64,000 bases of DNA, taken from contig CM043949.1 of NCBI GenBank assembly GCA_014529385.2, positions 106,990,554 to 107,054,553 of the forward strand, in the 5' to 3' direction. Shown one piece after another: positions 20,820-32,754 of the stretch; within the stretch, counting starts at the first letter, position 1; the number at the start of each line of letters is the position of its first letter. The notes below the pieces were generated by a model. The model saw only the letters and a program-made list of their open reading frames with translations, was not told the DNA's origin and made no database searches. The translations under genes and the position numbers were made by a program. The DNA is from Adiantum capillus-veneris (taxonomy: Eukaryota; Streptophyta; Polypodiopsida; Polypodiales; Pteridaceae).

Positions 20820-23244
20820 TTTAAATACTATGCAATCCTTGGCTTGATGACCATACCTCCCACATGCATTGCAATTCCCATTAAATTTTACTCTAAACGT
20901 AGGGCATTCACTAATACTATGTGGACCAAAGCAGAGTGAGCAACATATGATTGTTTTGTGGAGCATGATTGTCTCTAAGACTTTCTTGAATGGCCTTGGT
21001 GAGATCTGCAAAAGTCATCTCATATTTATTTGGCTCTTTAGCAACAGGCTTTATGGTCATTGTCTCATGCCCCGATGCTTGCGAGCTAGTAGATTTAGGC
21101 TCAACAGACACTCTTTCTCCTTGAATCATTAAATTATCCTCCAATTGGATCGCATTGGTGGTGACTGCTTCCCAAGTGCTGATACCTCTAGTGACTAGGC
21201 CATTGTAGATATCCTCATGTTATAGTCCCCTAATAAATCTATTAAGCAATTGATTATTATTGAAGCGCTCATTTGGATTACAATGAGAATTCAAATGCTT
21301 CAAGCGACTAATAAAGTCTCTCAAGGACTATCCTTTCTTTTGTTGGGCTTTTTGGAGCTGAGAGGCTACGTCTCAAAGCACTCCCTCTCGTATGTACTCT
21401 CTCAAGGATAGTCTCCTAAGAGTAGGGTAAATCATTTTCTCTTCCACCCTTAGGGTCCTACACCAATCCTCAGCCTTCCCACTCAAGGTCAGGCTTAAGG
21501 CATTACTCTTATGCAGGTCTTTGTGTTCTCCTAGGGAATCGTATATCTATTCAAATACTTTGATACACTTTCTTACATCCCCGCCTCCACTAAATTTTTG
21601 TGTGAGCTTGACTGTTTGTAGTGCCTTACTTCTAGGCTCTCTATCAGGCGTGTTACACATATTTTCAGCAATAGATCAACTGATATATTGAGCAAATGTT
21701 GGCAAGTCACCCAAGTGAGCAGGTACAGTGGGGACGAGCGCTCTCGAGACTGCATGTGGAATGGGGGTTGGCATCAGGTTACGGGCGATCCTCAGCTCCC
21801 AAGCTAGGTACGATGTTGTGCCATGTGGTGACCCAAAGTTCATATGTGTGGCCCTGGGCATAGCAGATGTGGCATGTGACATGCTAATGCTAGTTGATAT
21901 GGTCTCATTGAAATAAGGGCTTGGACATTGTGGTCGTGGAGCATAAGTTGTTGAAACAATGGGAGGGGTAGGAGCTACATGAGCACGAGGACCTATAGGT
22001 GCATATGATTGATACACACTTGTAGGTATTGTTGTAGGTATTGTTGTAGGTATTGTTGTAGGCATTGGGCCACCATGTAGATGTGCTTTACTAATAAATG
22101 AGGTCCATGGCGTGTTTTTTGTCATGCCCCCATCACTGGGGTAGGCATGGTAGCCGTGCTTTCATCAAGAGAAAGATGAGCTAAGCTTGCAAAGATAAAG
22201 CTATCGCTTGTGGTCATTGAGACCCCTGGCGAAACAACATATGGAGGATCCATCGGCCTTATCGAGGGAGTCTCCATTTGTGATAAAGTTGGTTGCTTAG
22301 CCTTCCCTGTATCCAAGAATCTCACGAGACCCGTTGAAGACATGTGGATCCCTTTGTTCTGCCTCTCCAGCTCAATAACCCTATGGATGACATCACAAAC
22401 TCTTTGTTGTTGCTCCTCTACGCTAGTAGCACCCGATGTGGATTGTAGGACATCTGAGCAATCCACGTGATAGGTGTGACCTGTGTATAGGTCGGTTAAA
22501 GTCTCTGTTTGTAGTTCATACTCCCAATTTTCATTTAGAAACGCTCCATCTAGGATTGAGGTGCTAGGGGTGTCCTTTGAACTAGATACAATGTGACTCT
22601 CTATGGTTTGACTCTTAGTGGTTGATAATTCAAGAGCACTCAATTGCTCGACTAGCATGGATGATGACATAGGGGCCTTCGCCTTTAGTTCTCTCCGTTG
22701 CTCTGCCTTGTGTAAGCTTTCGATTTCCTTTTTCCTAGCTGCAAGGATATATCGCTCAACCTCTTGCACTTCGGCAAGGCTTCTACCATCTGGTGATATA
22801 ACCTCGGAGGGGAATAGCTTTGAAGAGTCAGGGAGTGCAGTGAATGGAGTATTCACATGCACACTCTCCAAGATCATGGGGTCTACATTGGTCATGAATG
22901 GTGATATTACTTCCCACCCCTTCATTTACATCGCTAGCTCCATGTTTGGAGCAAGTGGCTCTACTAAATGTCTCTTTCAAGCGACTAAGCACGCTCGACC
23001 CGGACTGTGGGCCCATGGCATGCATGTCGTGGCTTGAACTATCATGATTAGGCTTTGCATAACCTTCCATGATGTCGTAGTCAGAGGAAGAGTCACTAGA
23101 TGCAATATGTGGGTCCTGAGTGGTACTACCTTGGGTTCCCGCTGAGTGCCTAGAGCCTAATGTGGAGGAACAATGGGTGTCCATGTAAACAAAGACACTC
23201 TCTATATGATCGTCCTCTAGCACACAACCAGAGCATAGGTGCAT
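20820..23244 (-). pseudogene. gag of element C1
   Basis: Minus-strand fragments run from 23244 to about 20820: an acidic N-terminal part, a Ser/Thr/Pro-rich middle (22925-22122, then 22125-21676 with YQSYAPIGPRAHV), a capsid region (about 21580-21180) and two zinc knuckles (CCSLCFGPHSISEC and CNACGRYGHQAKDC). The layout matches the C2 gag. Frame shifts and stops occur near 22925, 22122, 21676 and 21573-21144. Confidence 0.8.
22021..22068. repeat. 12-bp repeat within C1 gag
   Basis: Four tandem copies of a 12-base unit encode a repeated P-T-T-I peptide on the minus strand. The same place in C2 has only one such unit, so it expanded in C1. Confidence 0.9.
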
Positions 23245-23595
23245 GTGACCTCAACACCCTAAAAGTGTTGGTGGGTGCCTTGAAGGCCGCTCACCTAGTT
23301 TTCTGGGTGTTTTCAACCCAAATTTACTTTCAATTTTTTGGTTTTTTGGTCCTTTTTCTAACCAAGCCACGGAATATGGCGTGTGATAGCTCAAAACGAG
23401 CGTCTTGGTTAGAGGGACATGCCAGGCTTTACAACCCCCAATTTGATTACTTAAAGCCCTCAAATCCAAAAAATAGTCTTTTTCTAATCAAGAAGAAGGC
23501 TAAAATTAGTAAGTTCAAGGGTGTAAGTGTGAAGGGAAGGGTGGAGGACTTGAAGGACTTGTCCCACGCCCTCCCTTCACCTTGAGGAGGTAGTC

Positions 23596-23602
<7 letters not shown>

Positions 23603-23645
<43 letters not shown>
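23603..23645. repeat. (TA)n microsatellite
   Basis: A pure AT dinucleotide run in the leader region of element C1. Confidence 0.95.
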
Positions 23646-23648
<3 letters not shown>

Positions 23649-23954
23649 GTGTCTATACTATATCATAAGACTGAGGACTAAGGCTTGGGCCCGGGCTCGG
23701 GGAATGATCCCGATCCCTTCTTTTTAATATAAACTTTTTTGTTTTTGAAATTTCTTTTTTATCTCAATTTTTTTCGAGCGTAAAAAAAAAAAGGACTTTA
23801 TATGGATAAGGTTGTGTTGCGTGGGTGCTCACGCGCACAGAGCCTGTCTAAGGCACGCAGCTACACCTCAAAACTACATCACACTAACAACACTAACATT
23901 GCACACTAACTAACACTGCACAACATTGTCCACTGCAAACAACTTGCACATTCT

Positions 23955-24150
23955 AGAGCTACTAACACTAACAAAACCTGCTAAAACCTGCACATCGTAG
24001 AGCTTGATAGATCTAACAAAACCTGCTAACACCTGCACATTGCAGCCACTAATAGATCTAACAAAACCTGCTAAAACCTGCACATTGTAGCCACTAACAG
24101 ATCTAACAAAACCTGTTAAAACCTGCACATTATAGCCACTAATTGATCTA
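23955..24150. repeat. 45-bp minisatellite in leader of element C1
   Basis: About four and a half copies of a 45-base unit with aacaaaacctg and acctgcacatt as conserved parts. On the minus strand it stays open and would encode a 15-residue repeat (GFVRSISGYNVQVLA). It lies between the primer site and the gag start. Confidence 0.9.
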
Positions 24151-24238
24151 ATCCAAACTAAAAAAAAATTCAAAAACAAATGAAAAGAATGGCTTCAAGA
24201 GGCAGCACAAAGTGCTCCTCAAGCTTAGTGCAAGGCAA

Positions 24239-24256
24239 TCCCCGGTAGCGGTGCCA
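24239..24256 (-). other. Asp-tRNA-type primer-binding site, element C1
   Basis: On the minus strand it reads TGGCACCGCTACCGGGGA, close to the plant Asp-tRNA site TGGCGCCGTTGCCGGGGA. Five bases separate it from the LTR. Confidence 0.75.
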
Positions 24257-24261
24257 TAAAA

Positions 24262-24821
24262 TGTGTGCTTGTACTGCACGTGTTGGAGGTTGGGAACTTG
24301 TCGAACACTGTGTGCGAGCCACGAATCGTTGCAAACACACAACTAGACTATCCTAGTAAGCTCAAAGGGGCAATGGTGTGTCACTTACCACTCAATGCTT
24401 TGCGTCGTGAAGAATTTTGTGCCGCAAAGAAGAGGGAGCCGTTGTCGCCGCGCTCAATCGCCTTGCCGTCGTAATGCACGATCTCTCTCTCTCTCTCTCT
24501 CTCAACCATACACACACACAAACACTCGTGTGAGCACACGATGGAGAAGAAGGTAGAGGTAGAGCAAGAGCACTTCTTTAGCATGCACCTCAAGAATGAG
24601 GATTTTAGGTCAAAATGGACCTTTTATATGAATCTGGACCATTCACATATTGGCACCCAAGTGTGGCGGGTCATAGCAAAAATAATGTAAAAAAGAGATA
24701 AGTGGTGTGCCTCTCATCGATGATCACCTACGCATCTATAGGATTCACAAGCACGGTCCATGACTCAAATAAAGTGATAAGGTGTCCATCAAAGTGATAG
24801 GGTGTCCGTAAGTGGTTAACA
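24262..24821 (-). other. 5' LTR of element C1
   Basis: It starts tgtgtgc and ends gtggttaaca, and is related to the C2 LTRs over its length, including a shared segment (cacgtgt.. ggag and gagccacgaa). A (CT)n tract lies at 24481-24504. The internal end is fixed by the primer site. Confidence 0.85.
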
Positions 24822-25245
24822 GACACAAAGAGCAAGAATTGGATCATCATAGATCCACGCTTGGGGGAAGATCCAGTGATTCAAAGATTGCTTTGCCAAT
24901 GTTCAAAGGTAGTAAGAAGGATGACCCACATGTGAAATTTTCAGATCCAGTGATCTACAGATTGCTTTTCCAATCTTCAAAGGTAGTAAGAGGGATGACC
25001 CATATGTGCATATCCAAGCCTTTGAACAATATGCTGAATTGAAGGATATTGATGAGATTGAGTGAGGTGAATACTTCCCACAAACTTTGAAGGATGCAGT
25101 CAGGAAGTTGTATAACCGCTATCCAACATGCAAGCTTCGGACCTACAACAAGTTGAAAATGGCATTCCTAGTAGAGTACAATGAGAACGCAGGGATGAAG
25201 TTATCCTCTACGAGATGCATAAGATTAAGCAGGGAAAGTTATCGG
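24822..25245 (+). pseudogene. gag of element D, first part
   Basis: Plus-strand gag sequence includes LPMFKGSKKDD and, up to the C2 insertion, the helix that continues after it at 38376. A 74-bp tandem duplication (24870-24943 and 24944-25017) repeats the segment with MFKGS. C1's LTR ends immediately upstream. Confidence 0.65.
25241..25245. other. Left target-site duplication of element C2 (atcgg)
   Basis: The five bases atcgg before the left LTR match the five bases at 38371-38375 after the right LTR. Confidence 0.95.
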
Positions 25246-25503
25246 TGTGCGCGTCTGCCGCACGTGTCGGAGCTAGGGACTTGCCGAGCACCGTGTGCGA
25301 GCCACGAAGGCTGCAAGCACACAACTAGCAGGCCTAGCAAGCTCACAGAGAGCAGGGGTGTGTCACTCACCTCCCTGCGCTTGTCGCCGTGAAGGATTCC
25401 TCGCCGCCGCGAAGAAGAGGGAGCCGCCGTCGTACTACGCTCAACGCAGGTGCCGTCACAATGCTCGATCACACACACACACTCTCTCCCTCTCTCCCTC
25501 AAG

Positions 25504-25545
<42 letters not shown>

Positions 25546-25842
25546 TGAGCACACAATGGAGATGGGGATGGAGATAGGGCAAGAGCACTTCTTCTATTGC
25601 ACACTGAGAGAATAGGTCAATTTTAGGTTTAGGTGACTTTTATATGAGCTCGTCCCATTCACATTTGGGCGCCCATGCTTAGCCAACTAACCCTTGCATG
25701 TTCCAGTTAGAGTGCGCCTCTCATCGGCGATCACTCTACCCTTTTCCTATTGGACCGACAAGCCCGGTGCCTGACTCTACTAAATAAATAATATGTCGTC
25801 CGTCGTAGGCGATAGGGTGTCCGTGAGCCACGAGGGTTAACA
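25246..25842 (-). other. 3' LTR of element C2 (left copy)
   Basis: It starts tgtgcgcg and ends ggttaaca, 597 bp, nearly identical to the right LTR. The main length difference is in the CA dinucleotide tract (about 25510-25545). Both ends have TG/CA. Confidence 0.95.
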
Positions 25843-25844
25843 TG

Positions 25845-25855
25845 CCCCCCTTCCT
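25845..25855 (-). other. Polypurine tract of element C2
   Basis: The minus strand reads AGGAAGGGGGG and then CA, immediately before the 3' LTR start. This is the expected place of the plus-strand primer. Confidence 0.85.
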
Positions 25856-27065
25856 GATGTAGATTCCGTCCTCGGAAGCTATTGAGTTGAAGCTTGTTAT
25901 GTCCATGTTGTAGAGCATCTGGATTTGAATCTGCAAGGCAAAGTCACTGTTTCAGCACAAGCGGAATTATATGGCCATAAATCATGAGGGGAATGTAAAG
26001 TACATGTGGAAATGAGTAAATGCAAGATTTATGAAATGTTAGACTGCCATTAAGGACAAATAAATCGCACTTTGAGTAAATTAATTAATCAAGAGTTTTG
26101 GGCTTATGGGTGAGTCTATCAATTAGTTAGCTATGACTAAGGTTAAAACAACTACTCTAGTACTAGCTAAGCTAAGAAGATTATGTAAATGCAAGATTCC
26201 CTAATTGTGCTTTTCAGCTTTGATTAGCCAACTAGCTCTCACAACTGCAAACAAAAGCTTGAAATGTTAATTGTAAGCTCGATGGAAGTCTTTTAAATGT
26301 CATTCATTTTTTATTTTATTTTTTTTCTTTTTTACTTTGGTTCACAATCATTTGACGTGTGTGCTTATTTTGTATGTCCGGAGCTTTTTGCTTCTCAAAG
26401 AAAAGCGCCCACACTGGGAACCTCTAGGGCTCTAGTACCATAGACAATACATGTGAGTGAAGTACCAAATCAAGCCAGGATTTCTCTTCCAGCATTAGAT
26501 TTTTCATTTGTGGCACTTATGTTTTTTGCTTCCATTTCCTTTGTATTCTCACTAGTGTTTTTGTTGTTTAAGTGAGCAAGCTTCTCTATGCCTTAAACAT
26601 TCCTAAGGTCTCAAATACTCAGATAATTTTATCAGCTAGGCCTAGTGGTCAAGTAAATGAGTTAACCTAAAGTCACGGTCTCCTAATCTCAAGGCTCATC
26701 CATAAGATTAAACTCTAGTTCCATCAACTTAAGCAAAGACAAATTTATACATCTATAATGACAGATAACAAACATAACTATTGTACTCAAACAAACCATG
26801 AAAAATCATTATTAGCAATTATACATATCCACCAACATGAATCATGGAAAGTAGTACACCTGGAGGTATGGAGTTGCTCATTTCGTCGAAGCAGATGTCC
26901 TCAGCCATGTGGATGGAAATCCATATAAGTCCTACCTAACACATCCAAAAAACAAGCACTATACCTCTAGGAGGCATGTCAGTGTGAAAAAATTAAAACT
27001 CCTAGAAAACAAACTCAAAACACAATCCAGACCCCTAACCTACCTATCTGCCATCCCTTTTAGAA
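25856..27065. other. 3' noncoding region of element C2
   Basis: About 1.2 kb between the accessory frames and the polypurine tract. AT-rich, with no recognisable domain. Confidence 0.6.
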
Positions 27066-27490
27066 TCAAGGAAAGAGGATATTATATAAACCGGGTGGCC
27101 ACCCTAAGGCTAGGCCCCTATCCTCATCATCTAGATAAACGAAATCATTTTCCGTGAGGCCATAGTCTTCCTCGGTCTCTATTATTTCTTCTTCATCGTC
27201 CTCTTGCGCAAGTGTGTTAATCAAGAACCTTGCGATGCGTGGATACTCATCTTGTACAAAAGAATAAGCATGTGCCACCGGAGAAACATTCGCTATACTG
27301 GGTAGGGATCACTAGTTATCCCTAGACGTATCAGCCATTCTAACTCCTCAAAATTTCGCTCACGCGCAAGTCTCTCTACCAAATCCCATTCGCAAGAAAG
27401 TACAGGGTAGCATATGTGAAACACTTGAGAGAAAGAAAAAGGGTACCTTTCATAAAAAATAGAAGCGCATGCCTCTGGTGAACTAGCCAT
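27066..27490 (-). pseudogene. Small acidic accessory frame of element C2
   Basis: Two adjoining minus-strand frames look like one small gene broken by a shift near 27285. The first (27490-27293) starts MASSPEACASIFYERY and contains LVERLARERNFEELEWLI. The second (to 27066) contains DEYPRIARFLINTLAQ and a strongly acidic run (EDDEEEIIETEEDYG). Both read in the sense direction of the element, downstream of the W-x-P-K tail. I do not recognise the family; an extra sense gene at this position is seen in some plant Ty3/gypsy lineages. It could also be chance. Confidence 0.35.
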
Positions 27491-27855
27491 CTCTGAGAAT
27501 ACAGATAGATTTGGTTAGGTCTTTAAAACATGAGTTGTTTTTGTGTGCTGCTTGATGTGACATGGTGAATTTAGACTTATGTGTAGGATTTGATAGGGTG
27601 CTCTCTCGTTGCTAGTCGCTCTTGCTCTTTTACTCTTTTTAAAAAAAATATTTTTTTTGTTTGTTTGCTAGAACTAGTATAAGGCTTTATATATACATTC
27701 CCTAGGATTGGAGATTGAGAGGTCATGGAGGAAGGTTGAGAGGGAAGCAAGTGAATGATGGATGTCAGCAAACACTCCCCCCTTCCTTGGGTAGATCATA
27801 CCTTTTGGAATGATGTCGTCACCTTTTGAAACCAATTGTTCCAAGTTGTTATGGG

Positions 27856-29055
27856 TCAAGGCTTTAACCAATAGTTTTTGATCGCCCTATGTGTTTCATC
27901 TAGTTGCAAGGGTGGTAAGGTACTCTTCCATGATTTTATTTGCAACATTGTTGTAGGTCGTGAACCTACAACGGGAGGTGCAAACTCTTTCTTGCTTGTA
28001 TGGATATGTACAATGGTAGGTGGAGGTTGTGTCGAAGCTTCTATCTGCGTATAGGAACTACATGAAGAGCAAGAAGCTTCATTTGATTTCCCTGTTCCTG
28101 AGCTAGGTGGAACAAATCGTTCTTTCTTTGGTACCCAAACTAGCTCTAGAGCGGGTGTGTAACATTCCGTGATTTTTTCCTTTCCACGATTTTCAATTTG
28201 TTTTGGAGCCACAGGATTGGGTTTACATGGGCCAGGTGACAGGTAAGAGTACAATTTACGTTTGGGCACCCAGATTTGATCATTTCCTTCATAGTATCCT
28301 TGGCCTTCCAATAGTCGTTTAGGAATCCAACGCAATGTTTCTTTACATTTCTTGGAGTGAGTGAGACGTTTCTTACGAGGCTTCCGTTTTTTAGCATCAG
28401 CCATGGTCACTACAGAAGCTTTAGGGACCCACTTGTATGTTTTCTTTGTTATATTAGGATGGTTCTTGTGTGTCTCAAGCTTTCTTTCAACTACATCTGT
28501 TGAAGCTCTAGAGAGTTGGGCTATGGGGATGTATGGTTCAACCTCCTGGACATGCAATGTCTTGGGTTTTATTTCCTTAGGCAATATCTCAGGGACTATG
28601 GCTTGAGTAGGGATAAGAGTTGGTTTTTGCGCTGTGACACCCCCAGTCCCCAAATCAATAGTGCATCTGCTGGCTATCATCCACGTGCGTCCTAGGTTTA
28701 TATTACCCTCCATAGTTCCAGTAGGCATGACCAAAAAGCCTTGAGCTACAACCCCGTTGTCATAACTGGTAGAAGTGTGCTAGATTCCAGTAGGCATGAC
28801 CAAAAAGCCTTGAGCTACAACCCCATTGTCATAACTGATAGAAGTGTGCTAGATTCCAAAAACCGTAGTTTTTTTCTTGTTGACACCCTTGACTTGGATA
28901 ATACTCTCAAATAGAGGTGGCTTCCCTAACTGACACCACACCCCATATGATAGCAGATTATATTTAGCACTCGTGTCCAATAAGGCGTTATATAGCACTT
29001 TTCCATAGGCACTATTTAACTCAATAGGGTATCGTAGAGGCGTGTCAGAGTCCAA
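27856..29055 (-). pseudogene. Second retropepsin-like domain and W-x-P-K tail, element C2
   Basis: In frame after the integrase stop at 29071, the sequence continues DDWLDSDTPLRY and then ALLDTSAKYNLLS, a retropepsin active-site loop with S in place of G. After a TAG (near 28850) and a 69-bp duplication it continues GFLVMPTG and NLGRTWM, matching the C-terminal LGRPW motif of retropepsins. The 28734-27856 frame then forms a basic tail with YKWVPK (about 28425), LRWIPK (28325), QIWVPK (28266) and LVWVPK (28135). The same order occurs in element E, so this is an inherited domain rather than chance. The altered active site suggests this copy is inactive. Confidence 0.75.
28716..28853. repeat. 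69-bp tandem duplication in second protease of C2
   Basis: Units are 28716-28784 and 28785-28853, differing at few bases. Twenty-three codons are duplicated in frame. The TAG stop within the unit is therefore also present twice. Confidence 0.95.
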
Positions 29056-29070
29056 CCAATCATCCTCTGT

Positions 29071-30762
29071 TTAAACGTGGAATGCATGTGTAACTCCAAG
29101 GTTAGCCTCTCGTTGGCGTCTTATGCGTTGTTGGCGCTCTTTCGCCTCAGCTTGAGCTTGTATCTTTTTCAATTCTGTTTGAGCCTTGGCTATCTTTTTC
29201 GTATGGATGGTACTTAGCTCCTCTTGGCTTAAAGGATCATAGTATCTTTTAAATTTGCTCCCATTGAGGAATCCAATGGTTTCAACTCCATCAAGAGTCT
29301 CCACACGAATGGTTCCTTGTGGGGTGATCTCACATACTCTATATGGTCCTTTTCCCGCATATGTCAACTTTTTCTTTTTGTTACGCACTCCATACATAAG
29401 GACTTTATCACCAACATTGATATCTTTGTTCTTTAGCTGATGGTCAAACCATTTCTTCCTCCTATCTTTCTCCACAAGTGCATTTTGCACAGCTAATTGC
29501 CACTCTTCATCTAGCCTTTCAAGGATATATAATTGCTCAACTAAAGGGTTACCATCCCAAGCTTCTTGAGAAGCTACTCGAAGACTAGGAACGACAAACT
29601 CCCATGGCATAACCGCTTATTGGCCATACACCATCTTAAACGGTGTGCAATTAATGGCAACTATGTACGCAGTACGATAAGCCCATAAAGCTGAAGTTAA
29701 CTTTAAATACCAATCTGTGCGATGAGCTTCCACCGTTTTGGTCAAGATAGAGATTAAGGTTTTATTGGTGCTCTCAGCTTGGCCATTTGCTTGCGGATAA
29801 TAAGGTGTGGACTTATGGTGAGCTATCATGAAGTTAGTAGTGAGTTCTTTGATTACTCCATTTATAAAATGAGTACCATTGTCACTCACAATGTCAAAGG
29901 GACAACCAAATCTTGTAATAATGTTCTCAAAGAGAAACTTGGCAGTTGACCTCGCATCAGCCTTTCGTGTCGCCCTGGCTTCCGCCCACTTTGTTACATA
30001 GTCAGTGGAAACGATAATATATCGAGATTGAGTGCTACGAGCTGCCGGACTAATTGGGCCTACAAAGTCCAAACCCCATTTTTCAAATGGTTGAGTCACT
30101 TTAACAGGATGTAAGGGCATCCTATCCTTTCGTTGAGTGATCTTGTAACGTTGGCATTCATCACATCCTTTTGCAAAAAGTGATGCATCCTTAAATAAGG
30201 TTGGCCACCAATAGCCTGATTGCAACACCTTCCTAGCTATTAGTCCCCCAGAGAAATGTCCTCCGGCTATACCCATGTGGGCTTCTTGCAGTATGTACAA
30301 ATACTCATCCTCACGGGCACAACGTCTCAGAAGATCGTCCTTCCCTAGCCTGTAGAGAGTTCCTGCAATGAGAGAGTAAGGTTCAGATTCTTTTAACAGT
30401 TTTCGAGCTATGTCCTTACGAAGCTCTTTGGGTGGAAAACCATTAATTAGAAAGTTCACAATCTTCTCACTCCATTCAGGTATGGTTTCGACTAGGAATA
30501 GAGAAGTATCGGGTAATTCATCATCGACTCCAGTAGGGGCTTCACCATTGGGTATGCGAGACAAATGATCCGCCATGACATGTCTTTTACCAGGTCTCAC
30601 CACAATGGTAAAATCAAACTCAAGGAGAATTAGCAACCATTGTGTAATTCTTCCCGTGGAACAAGGTTTATTTACGAGATACAACAAGGCTTGATGATCA
30701 ACATAGAAAACAAACTTGTTGGCCAGAAGGTAGTAGCGAAATTTATTCACTGTATAAATCAT
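29071..30762 (-). pseudogene. Integrase of element C2
   Basis: The minus-strand frame 30762-29617 begins in RNase H (YVDHQALLYLVNK). It then carries the integrase zinc domain (EAHMGIAGGHFSG ... CDECQ) and the DDE core with LDFVGPI, VSDNGTHFIN and NGQAEST. A stop near 29611 separates it from 29610-29071, which holds the C-terminal part (VGDKVLMYGV, GKGPYRVCEITP) and an Ala/Glu/Arg-rich coiled coil (AQAEAKERQQRIRRQRE). No chromodomain was seen. The three catalytic acidic residues are intact. Integrase inserts the element DNA. Confidence 0.9.
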
Positions 30763-30774
30763 ACCTAAACCTTC

Positions 30775-31854
30775 TCACTCTGTAGTGGTGTAGTTTCTCT
30801 CGACATCATTCAATTGACGACTTGCAAAGCTGATGGGGTAGTCCAATTTATGTTCTCCTGGTTGAGATAGAACACACCCAATAGCAAAGTTTGATGCATC
30901 AATATGCACATGGAAAATTACATTCCAATCGGGCACTCGTAGAATAGGAGCGCTAGTTAAGGTCTTTTTCAATGACTCATAAGCATAGTCACACTCCGCA
31001 GTCCAGTGGAACTCAATAAGAAGCTCGTACAAAGGACGAGCTATCTCGGCGAAGTTTAAAATAAACCGTCAGTAATAACCAACATGGCCCATGAATCTTT
31101 GAACTCCCTTATAGTTTGTAGGTGGTGGCAATTCAGCAATGGCTTTAATTTTGCTCTCATCTGTGGAAATCCCATTTTTGGACACTATATGCCCTAAAAT
31201 GACTCCATGTTTAACCCAAAAATTGGCATTTGAAAGGACTTAAGGAGATGTGATACAATCTGCACTTCTCAAACACTTTTCGTAAGCATGATAGATGTTC
31301 TTTCCAAGAGAATAAACACAAAGGTCATCTAAGAAAGCTTCGCAAAACTCCCTCAAATATTCTCTAAAAGCAATGTTTATTAATCTTTGAAAGGTAGCAG
31401 GGGCATTGGTTAAGCCAAAGGCCATAACACGGAATGCAAACACTCCAAATTCGGTTATAAAGGCTGTTTTAGCTTGGTCCTCTAGCGCAATTGTGATTTG
31501 ATTGTAGCCAGAGTACCCATCTAAAAAGCTATAAGCTTCCTTTCCTGCAACTCTTTCAAGCACATGTTCCGAATATGGCAAGGGATAATGGTCCCTCCTA
31601 GTGGCGGCATTGACCTTCTTGAGATCTACGCACACTCTGAGTTTCCCATTCTTTTTTGGCACAATCACTATTGGAGACACCCATTCTGAGTGCTCAATAG
31701 GGTATATGAATCCGCATTCCACAAGCTTTTCAATCTCTTCTTGAACGATCTTTGCATATTTAGGATTCATTGGGTAGGGTCGTTGCTGAACTGGTTTGGC
31801 CATGCTATTCATGGGGATTGTGTGCTGCACCACGGAAGGTGGAATACCTTTCAT
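30775..31854 (-). pseudogene. Reverse transcriptase and RNase H of element C2
   Basis: The frame 31854-31240 has WVSPIVIVPKKNGKLRVCVD, HYPLP, YSFLDGYSGYNQI, AFGLTNAPATFQRL and the catalytic FLDDL (F in place of Y). Frames from 31240 to 30775 carry ILGHIVSKNGIS, RFMGHVGYY and the RNase H start (HVHIDASNFAIGCVLSQP, SRQLNDVERNYTTTE). Stops lie at about 31240, 31070 and 30774. The domains copy the element RNA into DNA. Confidence 0.9.
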
Positions 31855-31935
31855 ATCATGATATGTCCAAGCAAATATATCCGTGAATTCCTTGAGAAGT
31901 TCTTTAAGTCCTTTTGTTGTTGAGCTAACTCTCGA

Positions 31936-32754
31936 TCATTGTCGTCTCCTTACGGTACGGCTCAACCTTGGCTTCTTTGTAGCCTCTAGTTGTGCGATGT
32001 CAATGGGTTGTGGACTACACCACATAACGCTTTGAAGGTATTCACCCCAGTTATCTACCAACTTTCGATGAGCATCACATGCCCCTATATAATTAAGCCA
32101 TTCTGCGGTAGATTTCTTTTCATTTATTCTAGCACGCACATTTGCTCAATATCCTCGCCTCTTATATCTCTTACTCTTCTTGTTTAATTCTCGATTACGG
32201 TGGATTTCTAGTGAAGACTCACTAGATGAATCACTACTTGTGTCTTCTGCTCCCTTGGATAGATTATCATCTAGGTTACCACTGGGCCCTGAATGGTTTG
32301 TCCCCACATTTGCACTAAGATTTAACTCAGATTCTTCGTCCTCAAAGTCAATTTCAACTAATGATTCTGACCCCAAATCGTGTGGGCTATAGTCTTGTGA
32401 GGCGCTACTGGTTTCAATGCCAATCAAACTTTCATCTTGTAGATCATCAGAAGCTATATGCCTTGCTTCTAGCATGTTTAAGGGTACAAGTGGTGGTATT
32501 TCATCCCCCTCAGGTGTTACCCAGGTCGTCCCCCTATTTCCCCAAGTGTCGATGGTTGCTGCTAGGTGGACCCAATCCACATTGTCCAACTCAGTCATCC
32601 CAGGAAGTACATCCATATAAGGAGAATCTTTCCCAACATCAGTGTCCGCTTTACACGTGTAACAATACTGCAATGGGGCCGAGTGAACTATGGTGTCAGA
32701 TCTATGATCAATTATAAACGTGTTTCCTAGAGGGTGTGCTCGACCCGTCCACAA
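31936..32754 (-). pseudogene. Spacer between first protease and RT, element C2
   Basis: The frame 32754-32146 is acidic and Ser-rich. It contains DNVDWVHLAATIDTW, which resembles LEWTHILATLDVC at the same place in element E. This marks a conserved but unnamed part of the polyprotein. The frame 32139-31936 continues it after a shift. Confidence 0.55.

Larger units (their letters stand above)
20820..24821 (-). mobile_element. Truncated Ty3/gypsy element C1 (gag, leader, 5' LTR)
   Basis: C1 has the same lineage of gag as C2, with similar sequence through the zinc knuckle. Similarity stops abruptly near 20820 just past the knuckle, so protease, RT and integrase are absent and no left LTR was found. 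The right side has a leader with a minisatellite, an Asp-type primer site and one LTR. The LTR is followed directly by gag sequence of element D. Confidence 0.8.

Noticed and set aside
25471-25545. CA repeats as a CRISPR-like or satellite array
   Set aside because: Simple dinucleotide repeats present in both LTRs of C2; no spacers.
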